The notes below the pieces were generated by a model. The model made no database searches. It saw only the letters and a program-made list of their open reading frames with translations, and was not told the origin of the DNA. A stretch of 22,482 nt of DNA from CAZVAR01 sp964625225 (GTDB lineage: Bacteria > Pseudomonadota > Alphaproteobacteria > JAJUGE01), in assembly GCA_964625225.1 (NCBI GenBank), contig CAZVAR010000053.1, forward strand, positions 1-22,482, written 5' to 3'. Positions within the stretch are counted from its first letter, which is position 1, and each line of letters begins with the position of its first letter. Both the position numbers and the translations under genes were made by a program. Shown here piece after piece: positions 1-7,615 of the stretch.

Positions 1-600
1 CAGGGCGGCATTGCGGTGTTGCGCGGCAATCTCGCGCCCGATGGGGCGATCATCAAGCAGGCTGCCGCCGATCAGCGGCTGCTCCGGCACGAGGGGCGGG
101 CGGTGGTGTTCGACTCGCTCGAGGATATGGCCGCCCGCCTCGACGACCCCGAACTCGACGTCGCCCCGGATGACGTGCTGGTGCTTCGCAATGCCGGCCC
201 GAAAGGCGCGCCCGGGATGCCGGAGGCCGGCTATATCCCGATCCCGCGCAAGCTGGCGAGTCGCGGGGTCAAGGACATGGTGCGGATCTCGGATGCGCGC
301 ATGAGCGGCACCGCGTTCGGCGCCATCGTCCTGCACGTCTGCCCCGAGGCGGCGGTGGGCGGCCCGCTCGCGCTGGTCGAAACCGGCGATCGCATCCGCC
401 TCGACGTGCCGGCCCGACGGCTGGAGCTGCTGGTCGACGACGCGGAGCTCGAGCGGCGGCGGGCGCGCTGGAAGCCGCCCTCCCATCCGGGCTCGGAGCG
501 CGGCTATCTCAAGCTCTATCTCGAGCAGGTCGGCCAGGCCGATACCGGTTGCGATTTCGATTTCCTCGCCCGGCGGCCGATCACGACACGGGTGCCCTGA
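1..600 (+). CDS. IlvD/Edd-family sugar-acid dehydratase, C-terminal part (5' end outside window)
   Basis: The frame is open from the first base, so only the last 199 residues are present. The family removes water from sugar acids or dihydroxy acids using an Fe-S cluster held by cysteines that would lie upstream of the window. The visible part is the C-terminal swivel domain: GPKGAPGMPEAGYIPIPRKL, then DARMSGTAFG, LHVCPEAAVGGPLALV and a tail ending GCDFDFL. The DARMSGTxxG plus LHVxPEA pattern and the GCDFDFL tail are what I associate with the pentonate/sugar-acid dehydratase branch (arabinonate or xylonate dehydratase) rather than branched-chain IlvD, which normally has a DGRFSGG-type motif there. 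Substrate assignment is an inference. A DUF6460-like gene starts 14 bases after the stop. Confidence 0.88.
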   Translation, partial: QGGIAVLRGNLAPDGAIIKQAAADQRLLRHEGRAVVFDSLEDMAARLDDPELDVAPDDVLVLRNAGPKGAPGMPEAGYIPIPRKLASRGVKDMVRISDARMSGTAFGAIVLHVCPEAAVGGPLALVETGDRIRLDVPARRLELLVDDAELERRRARWKPPSHPGSERGYLKLYLEQVGQADTGCDFDFLARRPITTRVP

Positions 601-614
601 ACGGCGAAATCGGC

Positions 615-866
615 ATGGCCTTGCGCGACATTCTGGGCGTCGTCGCGAAGCTGGCGGTGGCCTCGCTGATCGTCGGCCTGGTTCTGAGCTGGCTGGACGT
701 CGACCCGCGGACCCTGCTGCAGGACGTGCCGGATCTGGTCCGTGACGCGCTGCGGTTCGGCGTCTCGATCGTGGACTGGGCGCTGCCTTACATCCTGCTG
801 GGCGCCGTCATCGTCGTGCCGATCTGGGCCGTCCTGACCCTGCTGCGCATCATGCGGCGCCGCTGA
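615..866 (+). CDS. small two-helix membrane protein, DUF6460-like
   Basis: An 83-residue protein starting at ATG 615. An upstream extension in the same frame exists but overlaps the dehydratase and reads as its shadow, so the internal ATG is preferred. Two hydrophobic helices are visible, about residues 8-27 and 57-77, separated by a segment containing LDVDPRTLL and a DLVRDALRFG stretch, and the protein ends in RRR. The order (helix, LxxDP, amphipathic linker, YILLGAVIVVPIW helix, basic tail) matches my recollection of the DUF6460 family of alphaproteobacterial inner-membrane proteins, whose function is unknown. It sits 14 bases behind the dehydratase gene and may be co-transcribed with it. 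I see no catalytic residues. Confidence 0.75.
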   Translation: MALRDILGVVAKLAVASLIVGLVLSWLDVDPRTLLQDVPDLVRDALRFGVSIVDWALPYILLGAVIVVPIWAVLTLLRIMRRR

Positions 867-1058
867 CGGGATCACGCATGGCCCCGGCCGCATTCGTGCG
901 AGGGGCGAGGGCGGACTTGCGCGCATGACGACAGCGCCTCGCCGGCGGGAGCCCGATCATGACCCGCGTTAATCCGATCTTCACCCCCCGCGGCTGAGAA
1001 TTGCGTTCGGCTGAGCGCCGGCTGCCCGCGAGGCGGGTGGTCGGGGAAAGGAGGGTTC

Positions 1059-1751
1059 ATGGTGTCGGCAGCGTCCGCTGTCGAGAGTGCCGCGCCGGCG
1101 CAGGACCGGCCTGCCTTCGGAATGGCCCACGTTCCCGCGATGACGGCCGGGCGCGGCGAGGCGCCGAACGGCGCCGCGGGCAAGGTCGCGCGGGACGAGA
1201 CGGCCGTGCGGATCCGGCTCTCGCCGGAGGCCCGGGCTGCGTTGGCGCCGCCCGAGGAGCCGGCGGCGTCGCTGATTCGCGCCTTCACCCAGGCGCTGGC
1301 GCAGGGTCTGAGGACCCTGAACCGCGACGCCACCAAAGTGTTTGCACTGCTCGGCCTCAGCCCGGCCCAGGCGAGTCAGGCCGCCGCGGCGCTCAGCGAT
1401 GCGATCCGCGAGGCGACGGGAACTCCGGCCGCCCAGGCGGAGGTGGTGGCCCTGGTCGCCACGCAGAACCGCTTCGTCGAGGACGGCTACGACTACCGGG
1501 CGAGCATCGTCGTCGACCAGGCGGATTTGATCTGGGACCCCGGCGAGCGCCGATTCGTTGCCAGCCTGCGGCGCATGGCGCTCTCGGTCGATGTCGCCAG
1601 CGGCTACGTCGTGCCCCGTGGGGTGCAGCGAGCCGTGGAAGGCGCGGGGATCGCCTCCTTGCGCGTCGATGCCGCGGTGCCGGTCCGCTTCGCGCTTTCG
1701 GACGACGAAAGGCCCGGCCGCGTGGCGGCCGGGCCGACGCCGGTACGCTGA
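1059..1751 (+). CDS. hypothetical protein, 230 residues, not recognised
   Basis: The start is set by a strong ribosome site, AAGGAGGG at 1048-1055, four to five bases before ATG 1059. I do not recognise the family. The first 45 or so residues are Ala/Pro-rich and probably disordered. VRIRLSPEARAAL follows at about residue 50, then a helical stretch (about 70-135) with LLGLSPAQASQAAAAL, then a beta-looking segment (FVEDGYDYRASIVVDQADLIWD and onward). There is no signal peptide, membrane helix or Cys/His metal site. The 3' end overlaps a perfect hairpin (1711-1735) that serves better as terminator of the convergent gene, so the last dozen residues may be unconstrained. The good ribosome site and full-length reading frame argue that it is real. 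Confidence 0.62.
   Translation: MVSAASAVESAAPAQDRPAFGMAHVPAMTAGRGEAPNGAAGKVARDETAVRIRLSPEARAALAPPEEPAASLIRAFTQALAQGLRTLNRDATKVFALLGLSPAQASQAAAALSDAIREATGTPAAQAEVVALVATQNRFVEDGYDYRASIVVDQADLIWDPGERRFVASLRRMALSVDVASGYVVPRGVQRAVEGAGIASLRVDAAVPVRFALSDDERPGRVAAGPTPVR
1708..1735 (-). terminator. rho-independent-type terminator of the Liv-type binding protein gene
   Basis: Perfect 11-bp inverted repeat: arm GGCCCGGCCGC at 1711-1721, 3-base loop, arm GCGGCCGGGCC at 1725-1735. Read on the minus strand it is followed by TTTCGTC (1710 downward) and begins 25 bases past the stop of the binding-protein gene. The T-run is short, but GC-rich alphaproteobacterial terminators often look like this. On the plus strand there is no T-run, so it is assigned to the minus-strand gene. 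Confidence 0.65.
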
Positions 1752-1760
1752 ACCGGATGC

Positions 1761-2864
<1,104 letters not shown>

Positions 2865-2888
2865 TTCCACCTCTCCTGTCTTGAACCG

Positions 2889-2910
2889 ACATGTCCGAAT
2901 TCGGGTATGT
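2889..2910. promoter_or_regulatory. imperfect 22-bp inverted repeat upstream of the Liv-type binding protein, possible operator
   Basis: Arms ACATGTCCGAA (2889-2899) and TTCGGGTATGT (2900-2910) match at 9 of 11 positions when one is reverse-complemented, with no spacer. It lies 24 bases upstream of the start of the minus-strand binding-protein gene, just before the ribosome site. A second small palindrome, GCTGCAGC, follows at about 2914-2921. The position suits a repressor site or a leader hairpin. Which protein would bind is unknown. Confidence 0.35.
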
Positions 2911-2971
2911 CATAGCTGCAGCATAGCCGAGTTCGCCGGCAGCCGAAAACGGGCTGAACCATGGCGCGCCG

Positions 2972-3664
2972 TCAAAGCAGCCCCATGCTGCGGAGGCTGG
3001 CGTGGCCTGAGCGGGCGATCACGATGTGGTCGTGCACGGTGATCCCGAGCCGGCCCGCGGCATCGGCGATGGCCCGGGTCATCTCGATGTCCGCCTTGGA
3101 AGGGGACGGGTCGCCGCTCGGGTGATTGTGCACCAGGATCAGGGCGGTGGCGCCGAGCTCCAGAGCGCGCTTGACGACCTCGCGCGGATAGACGGGCGTG
3201 TGGTTGACGGTGCCGCGCTGCTGCACCTCGTCGGCGATCACCTTGTTCTTGCTGTCGAGGAACAGCAGCCTGAACTGCTCGATGCCGCCATGCGCCATGC
3301 TGGTCCGGCAATAGTCGAGCACCTTGTCCCAGGACGACATTACCGGGCGGTCCAGCACCTGCTCGCGCGCCGCCCGCACGGCGGCGGCCTCCACCGCCTT
3401 CAGCAGTGTGGCGGCGTGCTCCTTGACGCTGTCCTCGGCGGTGAGCGCCGGAAGCGGCGCGGCAAGCACGCCCGCCAGGTTCCCGAACCGCCGGATCAGC
3501 CGCTTGGCGATCGGCTTCGTGTCCTTCCGCGGAACCGCGTAGAACAGCAGCAGTTCGAGCAGCTCGTAGTCGGCCAGCGCCTCGGCGCCGCCCGTGCGGA
3601 ACCGTTCGCGCAGCCGTTCCCGGTGGCCGGCATGGCTCGGCCCACCCGCATTCTCCGCCGCCAA
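2972..3664 (-). CDS. radC: RadC-family protein (JAMM/MPN+ domain)
   Basis: A 230-residue RadC-family protein. The N-terminal UPF0758/HhH-like part (about residues 10-100) contains ERLRERF and ADYELLELLL. The C-terminal JAMM domain (about 105-230) has H179-N-H181-P-S-G-D-P-S-P-S-K-A-D192, the metal-binding HxH plus D pattern of deubiquitinase-like metalloproteases. RadC's original link to DNA repair is disputed, and its biochemical role is not established. The start is TTG at 3664: no ATG or GTG fits, GGAG lies five bases upstream, and it begins 19 bases after the map stop. The two genes are very probably one transcript. Length is normal for the family. Confidence 0.93.
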   Translation of the reverse strand: MAAENAGGPSHAGHRERLRERFRTGGAEALADYELLELLLFYAVPRKDTKPIAKRLIRRFGNLAGVLAAPLPALTAEDSVKEHAATLLKAVEAAAVRAAREQVLDRPVMSSWDKVLDYCRTSMAHGGIEQFRLLFLDSKNKVIADEVQQRGTVNHTPVYPREVVKRALELGATALILVHNHPSGDPSPSKADIEMTRAIADAAGRLGITVHDHIVIARSGHASLRSMGLL

Positions 3665-3683
3665 GGCGACTCCGTGTGCAGCG

Positions 3684-4505
3684 TCACTCGTAGGGAGGAC
3701 GATGCCACCCTTTGGGCGAGAGGGTAAAGATTTCGCAACCGTCGGCCGTCACGCCGATCGAATGCTCGAACTGGGCGGACAGCGAGCGGTCCTTGGTCAC
3801 GGCCGTCCAACCGTCGGCCAGCAGCTTCACCTCCCAGCGGCCGGCGTTGATCATCGGCTCGACCGTGAAGAACATTCCCTCCCGGATCACCGGTCCCTCG
3901 CCGGGCCGGCCGTAGTGGAGGACGCTGGGCGGCGCATGGAACACCCGGCCCAGTCCGTGCCCGCAGAAGTCCCGCACCACCGAGAAGCGGTGCGACTCGG
4001 CGAACGTCTGGATGGCGTGGCCGATGTCACCGAGCGTGGCACCGGGGCGGATCACGGCGATGCCGCGCATCAGCGCCTCGTAGGTCACGTCGATCAGACG
4101 GCGCGCCTTGACGCCGATCTTGCCGACCGGGAACATCCGGCTCGAATCACCGTACCAGCCGTCCAGAATGACGGTGACGTCGATGTTGAGGATGTCGCCC
4201 TCGTCGAGCCGGCGCTCGCCGGGGATGCCGTGGCAGACCACGTGATTGATCGAGGTGCAGATCGATTTGGGAAAGCCGCGGTAGTTCAGCGGCGCCGGCA
4301 CCGCCCCGTGCTCCGTGATGAAGGCGTGACAGAGGCGGTCGAGCTCGCCGGTGGTCACGCCGGGCTTCACGTGAGGCGTCACGAAGTCGAGCGTCTCGGC
4401 TGCGAGGCGCCCGGCTTTGCGCATGCCCTCGAAGTCGGCGGGCCCGTGAATCGGGATGTCGCTGGATTCGTGCGCCCAGCGGTCCTGAATGTCCATGCGG
4501 CTCAT
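3684..4505 (-). CDS. map: type I methionine aminopeptidase
   Basis: Removes the initiator methionine from nascent proteins in the cytoplasm. With ATG 4505 as start the protein is 273 residues. All five metal ligands are present: D109 (NIDVT), D120 (YGDSS), H183 (GHGLG), E216 (TVEPM) and E247 (QFEHS), each exactly 12 positions on from the E. coli enzyme numbering as I recall it; H92 in CHGIPG is the substrate-contact histidine. An upstream start at 4589 would add 28 residues of unlikely sequence, and ATG 4496 is a second possible start; ribosome sites are weak for all. It precedes radC by 19 bases, a map-radC arrangement I know from other alphaproteobacteria. Confidence 0.95.
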   Translation of the reverse strand: MSRMDIQDRWAHESSDIPIHGPADFEGMRKAGRLAAETLDFVTPHVKPGVTTGELDRLCHAFITEHGAVPAPLNYRGFPKSICTSINHVVCHGIPGERRLDEGDILNIDVTVILDGWYGDSSRMFPVGKIGVKARRLIDVTYEALMRGIAVIRPGATLGDIGHAIQTFAESHRFSVVRDFCGHGLGRVFHAPPSVLHYGRPGEGPVIREGMFFTVEPMINAGRWEVKLLADGWTAVTKDRSLSAQFEHSIGVTADGCEIFTLSPKGWHRPPYE

Positions 4506-4705
4506 CGTCTCTCGGCCTCGGCGTTCGGCGCCTTGTCTCGGTACAATTTCTACAAGATGGTAAGAGGGGCGGTTCCGGAAAAGCGTCAAATCGCGGCGGG
4601 CCGCGGCGGCGGAGGCGTGGTGCGGCGGCCGGCGGACCGCGGCGCTTCAAGGACCCGGCTCCCGGCGCTATGATCCGCGGCGACCCGCCGGAGCCGAGGG
4701 AGACC

Positions 4706-5467
4706 ATGACACAGACCGTCACAGCCGCGCTCGTGATCATAGGCAACGAGATTCTTTCGGGCCGGACCCAGGACGCCAACCTCGCCTTCCTCGGCAAGGC
4801 GCTGAACGAGATCGGGATCCAGATGCGCGAGGTCCGGGTGGTTCCGGACGTCGAGGAGGAGATCGTTGCCGCGGTTAACGCGTTGCGCGCCCGCTACGAT
4901 TACGTCTTCACGACCGGCGGCATCGGGCCCACCCACGACGACATCACCCCTGAGTCCGTTGCGGCCGCGTTCGGGCGGAAGGCCGTCTACCACCCGGAGG
5001 CGTATGAGCGGCTGCGGGCCTGGTACGAGGCCAACGGCCGCGAGTTCACCGAGATGCGCAAGCGCATGACGCTGATGCCGGAAGGCGCCGAGCTGATCGA
5101 CAATGCGGTCAGCGTCGCTCCCGGCTTCAAGGTCGAGAACGTGTTCGTGTTTGCCGGCGTGCCGCAGATCATGCGGGCGATGTTCGAGGCGGCGAAGCCG
5201 CACCTCCGGGGCGGCGCGAAGGTGCGCTCGCGCAGCATCAGCACCCGCCTCGTTGAGGGCATCCTGGCGGGGCCGCTGAAGCGGATTCAGGAGCGGTATC
5301 CGGCCGCCGAGATCGGCAGCTACCCGTTCTACAACACGCCCAACGGCACCGGGGTTGCGCTGGTGATCCGCAGCACCGACGCCGCGGTGCTGGATGCGGC
5401 CGGGGCGGAGATCCTGGCGATGATCCGGGACCTGAACGGCGAGGTGATCGAGGACGTCACCACCTGA
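4706..5467 (+). CDS. CinA N-terminal-type (MoaB/MogA-like) molybdopterin-binding domain protein
   Basis: A 253-residue stand-alone version of the first CinA domain (competence/damage-inducible protein A, COG1058 type). The MoaB/Mog fold shows ALVIIGNEILSGRTQDAN at the N-terminus and FTTGGIGPTHDDIT near residue 75, the loop that binds pterin in molybdopterin enzymes and is linked to ADP-ribose pyrophosphatase activity in full CinA. The C-terminal amidase domain of CinA is absent; a CinA-C-like gene is encoded separately at 6841-7332 on the other strand. The start is ATG 4706, preceded by GAGGGAG at 4696-4702; an ATG at 4670 in frame has no such site. Its actual role in this lineage is unproven. 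Confidence 0.9.
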   Translation: MTQTVTAALVIIGNEILSGRTQDANLAFLGKALNEIGIQMREVRVVPDVEEEIVAAVNALRARYDYVFTTGGIGPTHDDITPESVAAAFGRKAVYHPEAYERLRAWYEANGREFTEMRKRMTLMPEGAELIDNAVSVAPGFKVENVFVFAGVPQIMRAMFEAAKPHLRGGAKVRSRSISTRLVEGILAGPLKRIQERYPAAEIGSYPFYNTPNGTGVALVIRSTDAAVLDAAGAEILAMIRDLNGEVIEDVTT

Positions 5468-5504
5468 TCCTTCTCCCGTCGGCCGCCCGGCCGTCGTTGC
5501 GGCG

Positions 5505-6758
5505 CTACAGCCGGTTGGCGAGGTCCACCATCACGTCGGCGATCACCTGACAGCCGGCGGCGAGGTCCTCCGGCTTCGCGTTTTCCGCCTCGTTGTGGCT
5601 GATCCCCTTCTCGCAGGGGACGAACACCATCCCGCTCGGGCAGAGCAGATGCAGATAGCGTGCGTCGTGCCCGGCGCCGGAATAGATCGACATGTGGCGA
5701 TAGCCGCGGGCACGCGCGGCGGCGGCGACGGCCTCCGGCACGGTCGCGGCGAAGTCGACCGGGACCGCGTGCGACGTGTCGGTCACGGTCACCGTGCAGG
5801 GCCCGCGATGCTCCTGGCACACGCCGTCCACGCGGTCGCCGAGGCGGGTCAGGACCTCCTGGCTCGGGTGGCGGAAATCGATGGTGAAGAACACCCGGCC
5901 CGGCACCACGGAGATCGCTCCCGGCGATACCTCGAACCGGCCGATGGTGAAGCGGATCACGTCCTCCGGGTCGTGGAACAGCGCGCGCAGGCCCTGGACG
6001 ATGTCCGTGGCCGCCATCAGGGCGTCCTTGCGTCGCCGGAGCGGCGTGGTTCCCGAATGGGCGTCCTCCCCGATCACCTCGACCGCGAAGCGGCGGTTGC
6101 CCTGCATGCCGGTGACGACGCCGATCTGATTGCCGGTCGCCTCCAGCTCCGGTCCCTGCTCGATATGCGCCTCGACGAAGGCGGCGACCGGGGATTTCAG
6201 CGCCCGCGGCTCGGCGAACGGCAGCGTCGCACACAACTCCTGCACCGCCTGCGCCATCGTCGTGCCGGCGGCGTCCGTCTTGCTCAGGCCCTCCTCCAGC
6301 GTGAACACGCCGCAATGCACCGCCGAGCCGAGGCAGCCCGGCGTGAAGCGCGCCCCTTCCTCATTGTTCCAGACCGCGCATTCGAGCGGCCGGCGGGTCG
6401 CGAGGCCCGCATCCTCGGCCGCTTCCAGCGCCTCGAACGCCGCCAGCACTCCGAAGATCCCGTCGAAGCGCCCGCCGGTCGGCTGGGTGTCGGTGTGCGA
6501 GCCGCTCATGACCGGTGCCGCATCGGGATCGGTGCCCTCGCGGCGGATGAACATGTTGCCGATCGCGTCCAGGAACACCCGGAAGCCCCGGGCGCGGGCC
6601 CAGTCCGCCAGCAGCAGATGCGCCTGGATATCCTCCGGCGTCAGCGCCTGCCGGTTGACCCCGCCTTTCGCAGTGCCGCCGATCTTCGCCATCGCCATGT
6701 GGCGATCCCACAGCCGCGCCGCATTGATGTCGACCCGGCGTTCCTGCACACCGCTCAT
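5505..6758 (-). CDS. M20-family Zn hydrolase: N-carbamoyl-L-amino acid hydrolase / allantoate amidohydrolase
   Basis: A 417-residue cytoplasmic dinuclear metal amidohydrolase. Metal ligands of the M20/HyuC-AllC family are all visible: H88 (GSHTDT), D99 (GGRFDG), E134 (NNEEG), H198 (EAHIEQGP) and H388 (GISHNE), with E133 as the likely general base. The inserted dimerisation domain spans about residues 215-330 (MQGNRRFAVEVIGEDAHSG onward). The family splits N-carbamoyl-amino acids, allantoate or beta-ureidopropionate, releasing ammonia; which substrate applies here is not readable from sequence. ATG 6758 has GGGAG seven bases upstream. It lies 82 bases behind the CinA-C-like gene on the same strand and converges with the CinA N-terminal-type gene. 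Confidence 0.92.
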   Translation of the reverse strand: MSGVQERRVDINAARLWDRHMAMAKIGGTAKGGVNRQALTPEDIQAHLLLADWARARGFRVFLDAIGNMFIRREGTDPDAAPVMSGSHTDTQPTGGRFDGIFGVLAAFEALEAAEDAGLATRRPLECAVWNNEEGARFTPGCLGSAVHCGVFTLEEGLSKTDAAGTTMAQAVQELCATLPFAEPRALKSPVAAFVEAHIEQGPELEATGNQIGVVTGMQGNRRFAVEVIGEDAHSGTTPLRRRKDALMAATDIVQGLRALFHDPEDVIRFTIGRFEVSPGAISVVPGRVFFTIDFRHPSQEVLTRLGDRVDGVCQEHRGPCTVTVTDTSHAVPVDFAATVPEAVAAAARARGYRHMSIYSGAGHDARYLHLLCPSGMVFVPCEKGISHNEAENAKPEDLAAGCQVIADVMVDLANRL

Positions 6759-6840
6759 CCGCTCGCTCCCAACCCGCGTGACGGGGAAAGGCTACCGTGA
6801 GGTACGCGCCCGTTCCAGAGCCGTGGTGCGGGGGCCTTGG

Positions 6841-7332
6841 TCAGCCGCTCCGCCGGATGTTGGCTTCGAGCAGCTCCAGCGCCCGTCGCGCGAAGGCGCG
6901 CATGTTCGCCGCGCGGTCGGCGCTGCCGGTCTCCAGGGTGACGACCTCGTCCGCCGGCCCCGCCACCGCGATGCAGCTATGGCCCGGAGCGTCACCGTAG
7001 CGGTTACCGGCAGGGCCGGCCGCCCCGGTCTCGCCGATGCCCCAGACCGTGTTCAGGCGCTCGCGGACGGCCGCGGCCAGGGCCCGCGCATAGGGTTCGG
7101 AGCTGGACCGTGTGCCCGGCGGGAGGTCGGCGTCCGCCAGGCCGAGCAGCGCGCGGCGGGCGGCGGCCGTGTACACCACGGTCCCGCCGAGGAAATAGGC
7201 CGATGCCCCCGGCACCGACAGCAGCGCCGCCGCGATCAGACCGCCCGCGGAAGACTCGGCGATGGCGACGGTCTGCCGGCGCTCCTTGAGGAGTGCTCCT
7301 ACGGCGGCGGCGATCGGTTCGAGTTCCTGCAT
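6841..7332 (-). CDS. CinA C-terminal-domain family protein (nicotinamide-nucleotide amidase-like)
   Basis: A 163-residue stand-alone CinA-C (PncC/YgaD-type) domain. Family marks are AIAESSAGGLIAAAL near residue 25, VPGASAYFLGGTVVYT, and GIGETGAAGPAG in the middle. The classical enzyme, which deamidates nicotinamide mononucleotide, reads ESCTGG and TGIAGP there, so this is a diverged member and the activity is only presumed. The start is ATG 7332, decided by AAGGAGGAGG at 7338-7347 (minus strand); the longer frame upstream is a shadow of the divergent amidase-adaptor gene. It is divergent from that gene with a 72-base shared control region and lies upstream of the M20 hydrolase on the same strand. 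Confidence 0.88.
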   Translation of the reverse strand: MQELEPIAAAVGALLKERRQTVAIAESSAGGLIAAALLSVPGASAYFLGGTVVYTAAARRALLGLADADLPPGTRSSSEPYARALAAAVRERLNTVWGIGETGAAGPAGNRYGDAPGHSCIAVAGPADEVVTLETGSADRAANMRAFARRALELLEANIRRSG

Positions 7333-7404
7333 CGGTTCCTCCTCCTTGCGGCGGTTCGTGTCATCATGCCACGCTCTCGGTGGGTGACGACACAGGAGAC
7401 GGCA

Positions 7405-7611
7405 ATGGGCGACGAGCGGTCGAATTCCATTTCGCAGCAGGAGCTTGCGCGCCTCGCGGCCGAGATCGGCCTCGATCGCGTCGCATCGCAGGATCCGGCC
7501 GCGCTGGAGAAGGCCCTGACGGCCGCCCGCCGGCTGAAGGCCGAGCTGCCGCGGGATTTCGCCCTCTCGGACGAGCCGGCGCACGTCTTCCGCGCCGGCG
7601 AGGAGGCCTGA
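7405..7611 (+). CDS. small GatC/AtzG-like (DUF4089-like) amidase adaptor
   Basis: A 68-residue protein that begins at ATG 7405 with AGGAG six bases upstream and ends four bases before the amidase start, so translation of the two is probably coupled. The sequence has ISQQELARLAAEIGLDRV, then a helix AALEKALTAARRLKAEL, and ends DEPAHVFRAGEEA. The helix-helix-tail layout and the ExAxVFR-like end resemble the small DUF4089/AtzG subunits (about 70 residues) that bind amidase-signature enzymes such as AtzE, themselves similar to GatC. Similarity is by layout and the tail motif only, since the proteins are too short for firm judgement by eye. Its position immediately before an amidase is the strongest support. 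Confidence 0.75.
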   Translation: MGDERSNSISQQELARLAAEIGLDRVASQDPAALEKALTAARRLKAELPRDFALSDEPAHVFRAGEEA

Positions 7612-7615
7612 TCCG

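Noticed and set aside
958..996. 12-codon frame (MTRVNPIFTPRG) before the hypothetical gene
   Set aside because: Too short to support, no clear ribosome site, no attenuator-like codon run.
4506..4705. Gap between map and the CinA N-terminal-type gene, with an AT-rich patch (TACAAT at 4542-4547) as possible divergent promoter
   Set aside because: No -35 box at a proper distance in either direction could be identified; left as unannotated control region.
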